Translations under genes and position numbers: made by a program
Source of the DNA: Paenibacillus taichungensis
Lineage (GTDB): Bacteria; Bacillota; Bacilli; Paenibacillales; Paenibacillaceae
Direction: 5' to 3'
DNA: 64,000 nucleotides
Assembly (NCBI RefSeq): GCF_013359905.1
Contig: NZ_JABMCC010000112.1
Coordinates: forward strand, 248,001 to 312,000
Notes under the pieces: model-generated
Databases searched by the model: none
What the model saw: the letters and a program-made list of their open reading frames with translations, nothing else
Told to the model about the DNA's origin: nothing
Shown here: one piece after another, positions 35,261-44,076 of the stretch
How positions within the stretch are numbered: position 1 is the first letter of the stretch
Layout of the letters: every line of letters begins with the position of its first letter

Positions 35261-35950
35261 TTATTGTGTATGAAGCATATAACCCACTCCACGAACGGTA
35301 TGAATTAATTTGACACTCCTACCCTTATCCACCTTCACTCGTAAATGTTTGATATACACATCCACCACATTGGTATCCATTGCAAAATCATACCCCCATA
35401 CTTCCCTTAAAATAACGCTCCGGGGACACGCCTCATTCACATGACGGGCCAAAAATTCCAGCAATTCGTATTCTTTCGGAGTCAATACTAGGTATTCGCC
35501 TGCACGACTTACACGGCGTGAACGCAGATTGACCTTGAGGTCATGAACTACAATGACTTCTTCATCTTCCTGTGAAACATGTGAGAACACACGTAAAAGA
35601 TTCCGTATTCTGGCCATCATCACATTGCCGTGAATAGGTGCTTCCATCACATCATTAGCGCCGTAATCGAGCAATTCCACAATTAATTCAGGTGATATCT
35701 TGGGAGTTATTACAAGCAATGGAGATGTTACTCCTATGTGCACAAATGACTCTAGTCCATTTTTCAGGGCATCTTCATGACATCCTTCATTTATTAATAT
35801 GATCATATTGAGATTCGTGAGTGTTGGTTCAGAAAGACGGTTCAGATCTGTCCATTCCATTTGCTCGACCTGGTACCCTTCAGCACACAATATGCCTTGA
35901 ATAAAAGAAACCAGATCGCCCCTGCCAACCAGTAATATGGATGTTTTCAT
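35261..35950 (-). CDS. Orphan OmpR-type regulator with a degenerate receiver domain
   Basis: 229 residues from the ATG at 35950 (GGGTGA RBS; an in-frame GTG lies at 35959). The C-terminal winged helix is normal (VLTPKEYELLEFLARH, VDVYIKHLRVKV, HTVRGVGYML). The receiver has lost the standard residues. The acidic pair is replaced (LLVGRGD), the phospho-Asp site reads ILINEG with Asn54, and the switch-lysine region reads VMEAPIH. It cannot work by normal aspartate phosphorylation. No kinase gene is adjacent. It may be active constitutively or respond to another input. Confidence 0.85.
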   Translation of the reverse strand: MKTSILLVGRGDLVSFIQGILCAEGYQVEQMEWTDLNRLSEPTLTNLNMIILINEGCHEDALKNGLESFVHIGVTSPLLVITPKISPELIVELLDYGANDVMEAPIHGNVMMARIRNLLRVFSHVSQEDEEVIVVHDLKVNLRSRRVSRAGEYLVLTPKEYELLEFLARHVNEACPRSVILREVWGYDFAMDTNVVDVYIKHLRVKVDKGRSVKLIHTVRGVGYMLHTQ

Positions 35951-36074
35951 TTTTTTCACCCGGCCTGTCTTATACGCTGCTACATTTGCTGGTTAAGACT
36001 ACACTTAGTCTCCACATACATACTTGTGACCACTGTGCTTCGCAGCATTGTTGTATGTTTATCATGCCGTAAAA

Positions 36075-36106
36075 TGAAAAAGTCCATTCCCGGAAGGAAC
36101 GGACTC
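36075..36106 (-). terminator. Terminator of the thiazole operon
   Basis: Minus strand AGTCCGTTCC and GGAATGGACT form a stem followed by TTTTTC. Confidence 0.8.
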
Positions 36107-36128
36107 GGAACAATCATTTGATTTTTCT

Positions 36129-37178
36129 CTAACCAAAGTACCGGTGAACCAGCGTACGCGCCTCTGCCGTGTCTTTTGTTCCATGAACAAGGACACGACC
36201 ATCCTGAAAAATGACCATCCTGTGTGATCCAGTTGTAAAAGAAACCAAAAATGCATTAGCCTCCACTTTGCCTTCATCCAGCTTGCCGAGACGATCAGCC
36301 GTATGCTGTAAATCCAGATTCATCCGCCGTGAAGGGCGAATCTGAACCGTATCCCTGCCACATAATACGTCTGTTTTCTCCAGATTTGAGGCAGAGAGGT
36401 ACGGAAAGTTAGCCTTTACTCCGCAGGAAGGACAATCTTCTTTTCGGGCACCGTCGACGTTAATGGATATGTATTCATTTCTCCACACATCGAATGATAA
36501 CAACTTGCGTCTCAATGCACCTGAATTACCACTGAGAAGCTTCATCGCTTCGGCAGTCTGATTAGCCGTAACCATCTGCACCGCCTGAGGGATAATGCCT
36601 GACGTATCACAGGTATCCCCACCTAACGGAACCTCACCCAACAAACAGTTTAAACAAGGCGTTTCTCCAGGCAGAAACGTGTAGGTAATTCCATAACTCC
36701 CCACACATCCCCCATAAATCCAGGGAATACGATACTTCTGTGACATATCATTTATTAATAGCCGGGTATCAAAATTATCTGTTGCATCCATGATCAAGTC
36801 TGCGTTCTGAACCAATTCCTCCAGTTCATCTACTCTGACGTCCATCACTTTGCCTACAACCTCAACGGTAGAATTAATGTCAGATAGACGATTCTTTGCT
36901 GCCATCGCTTTGGGCATTCGCTGAATCGCGTCATGCTCTATATATAATTGCTGTCGCTGTAGGTTGCTCCACTCCACATAGTCACGATCTGCAATGGTAA
37001 TATGGCCAATTCCTGAACGTACCAGTGTTTCAGCAATGCCCGTACCAAGCGCGCCCGCTCCAACAATTAATACTTTACTGTTATTCAATCTATGCTGACC
37101 TTCCTTACCAATAGGTGCATACCGTTCCTGTCTCGAATAGCGGTCTCCCTGTTCAGAAGATTGTGTCTGATTATTCAT
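36129..37178 (-). CDS. thiF: ThiF/MoeB-type adenylyltransferase
   Basis: 349 residues. The nucleotide-binding motif GAGALGTGIAETL, the catalytic region DATDNFDTRLLIND, and zinc cysteines CLNC and CPSC are present. A C-terminal extension of about 80 residues follows. It adenylates the ThiS C-terminus for sulfur transfer. The ATG overlaps the thiG stop (ATGA). MoeB activity cannot be excluded, but position in the thi operon favours ThiF. Confidence 0.9.
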   Translation of the reverse strand: MNNQTQSSEQGDRYSRQERYAPIGKEGQHRLNNSKVLIVGAGALGTGIAETLVRSGIGHITIADRDYVEWSNLQRQQLYIEHDAIQRMPKAMAAKNRLSDINSTVEVVGKVMDVRVDELEELVQNADLIMDATDNFDTRLLINDMSQKYRIPWIYGGCVGSYGITYTFLPGETPCLNCLLGEVPLGGDTCDTSGIIPQAVQMVTANQTAEAMKLLSGNSGALRRKLLSFDVWRNEYISINVDGARKEDCPSCGVKANFPYLSASNLEKTDVLCGRDTVQIRPSRRMNLDLQHTADRLGKLDEGKVEANAFLVSFTTGSHRMVIFQDGRVLVHGTKDTAEARTLVHRYFG

Positions 37179-37942
37179 GTATGAACCATTCCTTCCGCCG
37201 GACTACTCGCTGCTGCATAGCGCTTAACGGGAATCATGCCTGCCTCATAAGCCAGTCTACCTGCTTCAACCCCCATTCGCATTGCCTTCGCCATCTTCAC
37301 GGGATCTCCAGATCCGGAGACAGCCGTATTTAACAAAACACCGTCTGCTCCCAGCTCCATCGCATGAGCAGCATCTTTAGGTGCACGAAGTCCTGCATCC
37401 ACAATAACAGGAACGACGGCTTGTTCAATAATAATCTCCAGGTTATAGGGATTAATAATCCCTCTCCCCGCCCCTATGGGTGAAGCTCCAGGCATAACAG
37501 CATGTACGCCGAGTAGCTGCAATCGCTTGGCCAGAATAACATCGTCCGAGATATAAGGCAGTACCGTAAAGCCCTTTTCAAGCAAGATTTCGCAAGCTTT
37601 ATAGGTTTCAATTGGGTCAGGAAGCAAAGTGATTCCATCGCCGATAACTTCTACTTTTATCATATCACAAAGTCCTGACGCTCGAGCAAGTTCAGCGATT
37701 CGCACAGCTTCCTCTGCTGTTGAAGCACCCGCTGTATTGGGAAGCAGGGTATACCTTTTCAAATCCAGTGTGTCCAGAAAGTGCTGTTTGTTTCGATCTT
37801 CCAGATTCAATCGCCGAACTGCAAACGTTAAAACTTCCGTACCTGAGACCTCAACCGCCTGGCTCTGCACTTCCAAATCCGAAAATTTGCCTGTACCCAG
37901 CAGCAATCTAGATTCAAACGTATAATTTCCAATTCTCAGCAT
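37175..37942 (-). CDS. thiG: Thiazole synthase
   Basis: 255-residue TIM-barrel enzyme. TYTFESRLLLGTGKF-like opening, Schiff-base lysine in MIKVEVIGD, and the phosphate-binding region MELGADGVLLNTAVSGSGDP. Builds the thiazole ring of thiamine from DXP, dehydroglycine and ThiS-thiocarboxylate. 3 nt after thiS. Confidence 0.96.
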   Translation of the reverse strand: MLRIGNYTFESRLLLGTGKFSDLEVQSQAVEVSGTEVLTFAVRRLNLEDRNKQHFLDTLDLKRYTLLPNTAGASTAEEAVRIAELARASGLCDMIKVEVIGDGITLLPDPIETYKACEILLEKGFTVLPYISDDVILAKRLQLLGVHAVMPGASPIGAGRGIINPYNLEIIIEQAVVPVIVDAGLRAPKDAAHAMELGADGVLLNTAVSGSGDPVKMAKAMRMGVEAGRLAYEAGMIPVKRYAAASSPAEGMVHT

Positions 37943-37945
37943 AAT

Positions 37946-38149
37946 TCAACCGCCTCCCACAAAATGTACAATTTCAATTCGGTCTCCGTCTCTTAACGCT
38001 GTCGTTTCATGATATTCCCGCGTTAAAATTTGACGATTCAATTCAACCACGACGGTTTTCACTTGCAAATTAAATGAATGGAGCAATTTGTCTACACGAT
38101 TTAAGCTATCTTCAATTTGCATGGTTTGTCCGTTGACAATGATGTTCAC
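37946..38149 (-). CDS. thiS: Sulfur carrier protein
   Basis: 67 residues, ubiquitin-like fold, ending in the diagnostic Gly-Gly (here VGGG) that carries the thiocarboxylate. The ATG overlaps the thiO stop by 4 nt. Confidence 0.95.
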   Translation of the reverse strand: MNIIVNGQTMQIEDSLNRVDKLLHSFNLQVKTVVVELNRQILTREYHETTALRDGDRIEIVHFVGGG

Positions 38150-39375
38150 TGCAACATCTCCTTTCTGTTCAAACGTTCTGGACTAAGAGCTTGAATCCCA
38201 AGTTCTTCCGAGGTTTTGCCACAAATCAAGTCAGCCATGAGGCTGGCTGTAATTGCACTAAGCAATATTCCGTTACGATAATGTCCAAAAGCAGCGAATA
38301 AACCCGGAACACTTTCACAAGCCCCTACATACGGCAATCCATCCGGAGTCGAGGGACGAACACCAGCCCACGCTCGGATAAAATGCGCTTCCTTCATGCC
38401 AGGAACCCAATTTGTCGCAGCTGTAAGCAACTTCTGAATACCTTGGACCGAAACTTTCATGTCTGTTCTTCCTGGAAGGCTTGTTGCACCGAGCCATACT
38501 TCTCCATTGGCTTTGGGAACAATATATATATCCTCTGCATACACCGTTTTGTCAGGTCTGTAACCGACATGATGGGGTGAAAACTGCACCGCTGCAATCT
38601 CCCCTTTCACAGGCAAAACAGGCGATTTCAGACCCACTTGTCTCATCAATTCTTCACCATGTAACCCTGTAGCAATAATGACATTTCTCGATGTCATCGT
38701 TCCTATTGAAGTCTCAACCCCTTGCACACCGTTCATATCCGTATACAAACGGACATCCTGTACACCTTCCATCACCCTCGCACCCATGGCTTGAGCTGAT
38801 CTGATATAAGCTTGTGTTAGATTGACGGGAAGAACCTCGCTCTCGGAAGGTCTGTAATATGCACCATACGTATCCCTGTTTAACCATGAAGCTTCCTGTT
38901 GGACAGCGACTCGATCCCACCAAATATGTTCTGTAGATAAGGTAGACGATCGATTATTTTTGTAACTGCTGACCTCACTGTATGAACGAAAAGGAGTAAT
39001 AAAGCCATGCTGTTGCAGCCCCATCTCCACTCCGCTAAGCGAACTGATTCGTTCCTTCTGCTCATGAAGCAAAGCTCTGCTCTTCCGTGCAAGCTTCGCC
39101 ATTACAGCATGAGTGAATTCCTCACTGTCAGCAGCAAGCATCCCGGCAGCTGCACAGGAAGTTCCTCCAGCAATCCGCGCCCGCTCAACCAGAAGAACAT
39201 CATGACCTCGGCTAGCAAGTTCACATGCGATGGCACAACCGATAACTCCTCCGCCTACAATAATGGTTTCTGCATGAAGCTTGCCTTGAACTTCCGCTCC
39301 AACTTTACTTCCCGATACTATTCCTGGATGATAGCCTGAACGATTCCTGCTTCGACTTCTTGCTTCCTCTCTCAT
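38146..39375 (-). CDS. thiO: Glycine oxidase
   Basis: FAD-dependent oxidase making dehydroglycine for thiazole synthesis, 409 residues. The dinucleotide-binding motif GGGVIGCAIACELASRGHDVLLVER lies near residue 38. The C-terminal RAWAGVRPSTPDGLPYVG and FGHYRNGILLS regions are typical of the DAO family. The start at 39375 follows AGGGAGATGAG; the open frame continues upstream over tenI without an RBS. A basic stretch of about 30 residues precedes the FAD domain. Confidence 0.92.
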   Translation of the reverse strand: MREEARSRSRNRSGYHPGIVSGSKVGAEVQGKLHAETIIVGGGVIGCAIACELASRGHDVLLVERARIAGGTSCAAAGMLAADSEEFTHAVMAKLARKSRALLHEQKERISSLSGVEMGLQQHGFITPFRSYSEVSSYKNNRSSTLSTEHIWWDRVAVQQEASWLNRDTYGAYYRPSESEVLPVNLTQAYIRSAQAMGARVMEGVQDVRLYTDMNGVQGVETSIGTMTSRNVIIATGLHGEELMRQVGLKSPVLPVKGEIAAVQFSPHHVGYRPDKTVYAEDIYIVPKANGEVWLGATSLPGRTDMKVSVQGIQKLLTAATNWVPGMKEAHFIRAWAGVRPSTPDGLPYVGACESVPGLFAAFGHYRNGILLSAITASLMADLICGKTSEELGIQALSPERLNRKEMLQ

Positions 39376-39379
39376 GGTC

Positions 39380-40003
39380 TCATCTCCCTGGTTCAACATA
39401 CCTCTCTGAATCCTCGATCGCCTGTCGCAATGAAGCCGCGGCCAGTTTCGGCTCATCGTTCGACCAAATCGTTGAAATCACAGCTGCTCCTCTGGCACCA
39501 GCAGTTTGAATGGCAGCAATTTTCTCAGGACTAATCCCGCCAATCGCGATCACCGGAATTGAAACATTGGAGCACACCTCAGCCAACGCACTAAGCCCTC
39601 TTGATTCGCAATTAGGTTTACTATTTGAAGCATAGACGTGCCCATAAAAAAGATAATCCGCTCCACGTTCTTCAGCAATTTTTGCTTCTTCCAGAGAATG
39701 AACCGATATGCCTACGCGCAGCCGATCGTCTCTCTTTAACTCATCCTTATCGTAACTGCGAATAACTGATTGACCCCAATGCACACCACCAAGCGACGTA
39801 TGTTGATCCAGCTGATCTGAGCCATTCATAATGATTCGGTTAGATGGAACACCTTGTGTTTTCAGACTTTGCGCCCAATACATCTGTTGCTCAAGAGGAA
39901 GCTTTTTTTCCCGAATATGGATATAATCGACCCACCGCCATATATCCTTAGCAATATTCAGAAAAGAGTCCATGTCTCCTGTACCTGGTGAAACCACATG
40001 CAG
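39380..40003 (-). CDS. tenI: Thiazole tautomerase TenI (5' limit unresolved)
   Basis: ThiE-like fold. The segment FYGHVYASNSKPNCESRGLSAL is TenI-type rather than the PIFPT segment of thiamine-phosphate synthase, and position before thiO matches Bacillus. Homology starts at ELHVVS. The frame is open up to 40135, but that stretch includes the riboswitch terminator, and no in-frame ATG/GTG/TTG lies between the AAGGAGGGAG RBS (about 40061-40052) and residue ELHVVS. Candidates are CTG at 40003, GTG at 39997, a rare ATC at 40039, or ATG at 39973, which would lose the first strand. I report the CTG as a minimum extent. Confidence 0.75.
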   Translation of the reverse strand: MHVVSPGTGDMDSFLNIAKDIWRWVDYIHIREKKLPLEQQMYWAQSLKTQGVPSNRIIMNGSDQLDQHTSLGGVHWGQSVIRSYDKDELKRDDRLRVGISVHSLEEAKIAEERGADYLFYGHVYASNSKPNCESRGLSALAEVCSNVSIPVIAIGGISPEKIAAIQTAGARGAAVISTIWSNDEPKLAAASLRQAIEDSERYVEPGR

Positions 40004-40088
40004 TTCGAATGATCTTGTAGTTACATGTTCGTGGAAGATTGCCGTCCCGTTCTCCCTCCTTTTTGCATGATTTAAGCTAATACAAAAC

Positions 40089-40118
40089 AAAAAAAGCCAC
40101 TCCCGTAGGGGAGTGGCC
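40089..40118 (-). terminator. Terminator (expression platform) of the TPP riboswitch
   Basis: Minus strand GCCACTCCC-ctac-GGGAGTGGC followed by seven T. It sits between the aptamer and the tenI RBS, so ligand-dependent termination is the likely mechanism. Confidence 0.8.
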
Positions 40119-40299
40119 ACGAATTTAGAATTCATGGATCAACTGAATGACTGTACAATGCAATTACTCTATACATAAAACATAACAACTATAGAAACCA
40201 TCCATAGTCGCAACGCTGTTACATAGAGTTGCATGATTTATCTTGCAGGCAATATCGTAAAGTCATCGATAAAGCTCTTTGTCATTAGTTGAAACGCAC

Positions 40300-40388
40300 C
40301 ACTTCCCTACGCTGGTATGATCCAGATCAGGTACAAAGGGTCCGGAATCGCATTCTTCCATCTCAGCCGCATCGTGCGGCCCCCCTAG
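40300..40388 (-). promoter_or_regulatory. TPP (THI) riboswitch aptamer
   Basis: Minus strand shows the conserved thi-box blocks in order: GGGGGGCC, GCGGCTGAGATGG, GGACCCTT, ACCTGATCTGGATCAT and ACCAGCGTAGGGAAG. It precedes tenI-thiO-thiS-thiG-thiF, with about 180 nt to the terminator hairpin. It would switch the thiazole operon off when thiamine diphosphate is plentiful. The remaining gap 40119-40299 holds no gene. Confidence 0.95.
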
Positions 40389-40460
40389 TGTTCATATGAA
40401 GCTGTAGCCTATGTTACCATAGACACCTTTTTTTGTCACCGTACATTTCCATTTATTACG

Positions 40461-42011
40461 TTATTGTTTTTCGGACCAAGCTTCAACATCCCACGTTTTG
40501 GTAACCCAACCTTCATAAAAATCAGGTTCATGGGATACGAGCAGTACGGTACCCTTGAATTCTTGCAAGGCACGTTTCAACTCTGCTTTAGCCGTTACAT
40601 CCAAATGGTTTGTAGGCTCATCGAACAAAATCCAGTTACTTTCACGCATCAGAAGTTTACACAGACGAACTTTGGCTTGTTCACCACCACTAAGCGCGTT
40701 AAGCGGGCGGGTGATATGCTCATTTTTCAATCCACAACGTGCGAGATGCCCCCGGACTTCATTCTGTGTCAAATGAGAAAATTCGTTCCACACATCTTCG
40801 ATTGGAGTAATATTACCTGCACGTACTTCCTGTTCGAAATAGGCTGTTTCCAGATAATCACCCAAGAAAGTCTTACCGCTGATAGGTGGGATTTTCCCCA
40901 GAATAGTCTTGAGCAATGTGGATTTACCTACACCGTTACATCCAACAATGGCAATTTTCTCGCCACGCTCAATCGTCATCGTCATTTTAGGCAATAATGC
41001 ATATGAATATCCAATTTCAAAATCAATACCCTCAAAGACGGTTTTACTACTCGCCCGGGCATCCTTGAATTTGAATGTGGGTTTAGCTGCTTCGTCTGGA
41101 CGATCAATCCGTTCAATCTTACCGAGCTGCTTCTCACGGCTCTTGGCACGACCGGAAGTAGAAGCGCGGGCTTTGTTCCGCTGAATGAAATCTTCCTGCT
41201 TCTTGATAAACTCCTGCTGTTTCTCATAAGCATCAATATGCTGCGCCTTGTTCATGTCGGCCATTTCAAGGAATTTGTTATAGTTCGCTGCATAACGCGT
41301 CAACTTGGCAAATTCCAGATGATAAATAACATTAACGACCTCATTCATAAACTCCGTATCATGCGAAATCAGAATAAACGCATACGGGTAATCCTTCAGG
41401 TAACGCGTCAGCCATTCGATGTGTTCCACATCGAGATAGTTCGTCGGCTCATCTAGCAGAAGTGCAGTTGGTTTCTCCAGTAAGAGCTTGGCAAGCAATA
41501 CCTTCGTACGTTGACCACCACTAAGCGCGGCCACGTCACGATCCAGCCCAATGGCGGACAAGCCCAGTCCATTTGCCATCTCTTCCACTTTCACATCAAT
41601 CAGATAAAAATCACCTTGCTCCAATTGCTCCTGAATGTCACCCATTTCTTCCAGCAACAATTCGAGCTTGTCTGGATCGGCATCTGCCATCTGATCCGTG
41701 ATGGACATCATTTCCTTTTCCAACTCAAGCAAGGGCAGGAACGCATCCTTAAGCACATCACGAATCGTTTTTCCAGGCGTGAGCTTGGTATGCTGATCCA
41801 GATATCCATAACGAACTTTGGGGGTCCATTCAACCTTCCCTTCGTCCTTTAACAATTTCCCGGTAAGGATGTTCATCAGTGTGGACTTGCCTACACCATT
41901 TGCACCGACAAGGCCAACACTCTCTCCAGCAAGTAAACGAAAAGATACATTTTTAAATAACGTGCGGTCTCCAAAATTGTGACTCACGTTCTCTACTGAC
42001 AATAAACTCAT
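40461..42011 (-). CDS. ABC-F family ATPase (ribosome-associated)
   Basis: 516 residues with two ABC domains and no membrane segment. Walker A GANGVGKST and GCNGVGKST; signatures LSGGQRTKV and LSGGEQAKV; Walker B LLLDEPTNYLD and ILFDEPTNHLD. The linker between them is charged and helical (about 240-315), as in ABC-F translation factors that act at the ribosomal E site. Similar to YkpA-type housekeeping members; a resistance role is possible but not indicated. Monocistronic by spacing. Confidence 0.92.
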   Translation of the reverse strand: MSLLSVENVSHNFGDRTLFKNVSFRLLAGESVGLVGANGVGKSTLMNILTGKLLKDEGKVEWTPKVRYGYLDQHTKLTPGKTIRDVLKDAFLPLLELEKEMMSITDQMADADPDKLELLLEEMGDIQEQLEQGDFYLIDVKVEEMANGLGLSAIGLDRDVAALSGGQRTKVLLAKLLLEKPTALLLDEPTNYLDVEHIEWLTRYLKDYPYAFILISHDTEFMNEVVNVIYHLEFAKLTRYAANYNKFLEMADMNKAQHIDAYEKQQEFIKKQEDFIQRNKARASTSGRAKSREKQLGKIERIDRPDEAAKPTFKFKDARASSKTVFEGIDFEIGYSYALLPKMTMTIERGEKIAIVGCNGVGKSTLLKTILGKIPPISGKTFLGDYLETAYFEQEVRAGNITPIEDVWNEFSHLTQNEVRGHLARCGLKNEHITRPLNALSGGEQAKVRLCKLLMRESNWILFDEPTNHLDVTAKAELKRALQEFKGTVLLVSHEPDFYEGWVTKTWDVEAWSEKQ

Positions 42012-42143
42012 AAGATGAGGTTGCTCCTATCTATTGGACATTACTATCGTTCCGAAACCCTATTTTAGCACAGGTGTCGCCTTTTCTGAAAGTAATGTAA
42101 ACATCTCATGCAACCTCGCTTTTATATTATAAACAAACTGCCT

Positions 42144-43127
42144 TTATTTTATGGAACAGTTATACTCAAAATAACCTTGCGCTGCCGCTTGTTTAGCATT
42201 TGTAAACACTTCTTCGGCTCTGTAGCCATTGTTACATGTGGAAGGATAGTAGTATTTAATTCCACTCACTGGATCCACTCCGCCAACCATCGCTGTTTTC
42301 TTCACCAGTCTGCCACCACCAATGGCATAATTGTTAATCTTTTGGTTACCTACAGGTATTCCCTGAATAAAAGCCATAAGCCCCGTGTCATTAATCGAAT
42401 TGTACCAGTCTTCCTGAGAAATCAAAGGCATGGTAAAGGTATAGGAAACACCATTCCTTCTTGCAAACTCATTATGCCGGTTAATAACATCTGCCAAATC
42501 ATCCTGCACACTTGTCACGATACGACTTCGTCTGATCTGCTCAAACGTCTCGGCATTTTGAAGCAGAGGGATTTGTGTACTGGAGGCAAGTTCTTTCTGG
42601 AAACCTTCAACCCACATGCCCAAGCCTGCATCATAGGCATACACATACCCATCAAGTGTGAAGTTAATACTGTTACCATTTAAATCAGAATATGTATAGG
42701 GCTTTTTTGGACTCCAAACTTGCCGGATTGAATCTTCAAGATCACCAGTCATCTCATTTTCATTCGCCAAAATGTAGTAACCATCATAATCCAGCACGAC
42801 CATTGCTGGAATGTAATTAAACATGGCCCGTATAGCAGCAGGATCATCCTGGATCCCCATATTTAGCGCCATTGTTTGGGTAAAGGTAGTCAAGGCAAGC
42901 TCTTTATCCGCTTTTACAAATTTGGTCGAATCATACCCTGCTTCGTCGTTTTGCTTCTCATTTTGATGCATCACGGCCCCTGCATCCAGTACAGCAGTCT
43001 GAAGTGCCATCTTATATCGATTGCTTAAATATTGAGCCTCCTGGGCATTGTCTGTATTGTGAGAAATAACCCAGAATATAGGTAAAAAGATAAGCACAAA
43101 CACAATAGAAAGATCAGTAATCTTCAT
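42144..43127 (-). CDS. Membrane-anchored protein of the Tad-like cluster (unknown)
   Basis: 327 residues. One N-terminal hydrophobic segment (SIVFVLIFLPIFWVISH) suggests a signal anchor with the bulk outside. I recognise no domain. A helical part is followed by a glycine/aromatic-rich region (LDYDGYYILANENE, DGYVYAYDAGLGMWVEGF), then two isolated Cys near the end (STCNNGY and FEYNCSIK). The ATG at 43127 lies inside the end of the preceding gene (14-nt overlap), which supports co-translation. Last gene of the operon; no clear terminator follows. A pilus-tip or pseudopilin-like role is inference. Confidence 0.65.
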   Translation of the reverse strand: MKITDLSIVFVLIFLPIFWVISHNTDNAQEAQYLSNRYKMALQTAVLDAGAVMHQNEKQNDEAGYDSTKFVKADKELALTTFTQTMALNMGIQDDPAAIRAMFNYIPAMVVLDYDGYYILANENEMTGDLEDSIRQVWSPKKPYTYSDLNGNSINFTLDGYVYAYDAGLGMWVEGFQKELASSTQIPLLQNAETFEQIRRSRIVTSVQDDLADVINRHNEFARRNGVSYTFTMPLISQEDWYNSINDTGLMAFIQGIPVGNQKINNYAIGGGRLVKKTAMVGGVDPVSGIKYYYPSTCNNGYRAEEVFTNAKQAAAQGYFEYNCSIK

Positions 43128-43686
43128 TGAGCACCATACCCCCATAAGTGGTAAACACAGCTGCAGCTTGCGCAGACCCGTTTAACCACTCACGAATCAG
43201 CATGGCAGGTGTGCGATTGGTGTTTTTGACGGTTACTGTGAAGAAATCCCCCATTGCCAGTGTATATCTGCGCCCAGGATCGTCTAAAGCCAGAACACCA
43301 GACGAAGGAAACAGCTTTGCTTTAATCTGGGCTGAATAATAGCCATCCTGCACGGTTTCATAAGTACCAGAAAATGTGCTCTGATCCATCGGATCTGAGT
43401 AATGAGGAACATATTTTTTGTGCAAATGTTCCATGGAAATCTCATAGGCATTCCCCGTTCGGGCCATCTGTTCTTCGAACTCTGCATACATGGCAGGGGA
43501 AATGTATCCCTTTGTTCTGACTGCATCAACAAAACGGGTAACCGTCTGAACAACGGTCATACGTGCCATATCATCCTGTCGATCTGCAGTCTCTGCTGCC
43601 GGGTATACATAAAGCAAAATCGCTGCCAGCAAAACAGCAAGCAACTTGGATGCAGCATTAATCAAGGTGTACTGGCCTCCTTCCAA
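43114..43686 (-). CDS. Single-pass membrane protein of the Tad-like cluster (unknown)
   Basis: 190 residues. An N-terminal hydrophobic stretch (LLAVLLAAILLYVYP) follows a short head, then about 160 extracellular residues. This layout is like TadE/pseudopilin proteins, but no known motif was found. It overlaps both neighbours (25 nt with the upstream gene, 14 nt with the downstream gene), so it is a tightly coupled part of the operon. Confidence 0.65.
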   Translation of the reverse strand: MEGGQYTLINAASKLLAVLLAAILLYVYPAAETADRQDDMARMTVVQTVTRFVDAVRTKGYISPAMYAEFEEQMARTGNAYEISMEHLHKKYVPHYSDPMDQSTFSGTYETVQDGYYSAQIKAKLFPSSGVLALDDPGRRYTLAMGDFFTVTVKNTNRTPAMLIREWLNGSAQAAAVFTTYGGMVLNEDY

Positions 43687-44060
43687 AATGCAATTTTCAG
43701 CAGTTCGCCAGTTCCACTTCTTATGAACTCAGGTCTATACGAAGCTGCAAGTTGCACAGGTATGGTTCCTCTTCTGTTTACAAGGGGATCAATGACATAT
43801 GCAATCCCGTCCACCTGCACGCTGACCGTTGTCCCTGTCATTTGCCTCACAGTGTGTAACACTTCCGCACCACTATAACGGATTGGCTCGCTTATACGCA
43901 GCGTGGTATTCAACCGTCCTTCCATGTCTGTTGTCGTCTGCAGCAAGTGATTCAAAGCGTCTGATAGAACCCGAACATTCTGCTGCCCGTACAGGCAGGC
44001 TGTCACAAATAGGACAACCACCGTACAGAACAACATGAGCTGCTGTGTATTCTGGGACAT
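43662..44060 (-). CDS. Small anchored protein of the Tad-like cluster (unknown)
   Basis: 132 residues. An N-terminal membrane segment (LMLFCTVVVLFVTACLYG) is followed by a soluble domain predicted to lie outside. No recognised family. The Cys after VTA does not make a convincing lipobox. Stands 16 nt after the pilin-like gene and overlaps the next gene. Confidence 0.6.
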   Translation of the reverse strand: MSQNTQQLMLFCTVVVLFVTACLYGQQNVRVLSDALNHLLQTTTDMEGRLNTTLRISEPIRYSGAEVLHTVRQMTGTTVSVQVDGIAYVIDPLVNRRGTIPVQLAASYRPEFIRSGTGELLKIAFWKEASTP

Positions 44061-44076
44061 GTTGAACCAACTCCTG

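Noticed and set aside
37115..37333. Small plus-strand frame opposite thiG/thiF
   Set aside because: Lies wholly over the well-supported thi genes and has no RBS.
40021..40068. 15-codon frame before tenI as a leader peptide
   Set aside because: Its ATG lies upstream of and its codons run through the ribosome binding site of tenI, so it has no RBS of its own; kept only as part of the tenI start problem.
40391..40460. Terminator of the ABC-F gene at CTATG-CATAG
   Set aside because: The stem has only 5 bp and the T-tract is not next to it on the right strand.
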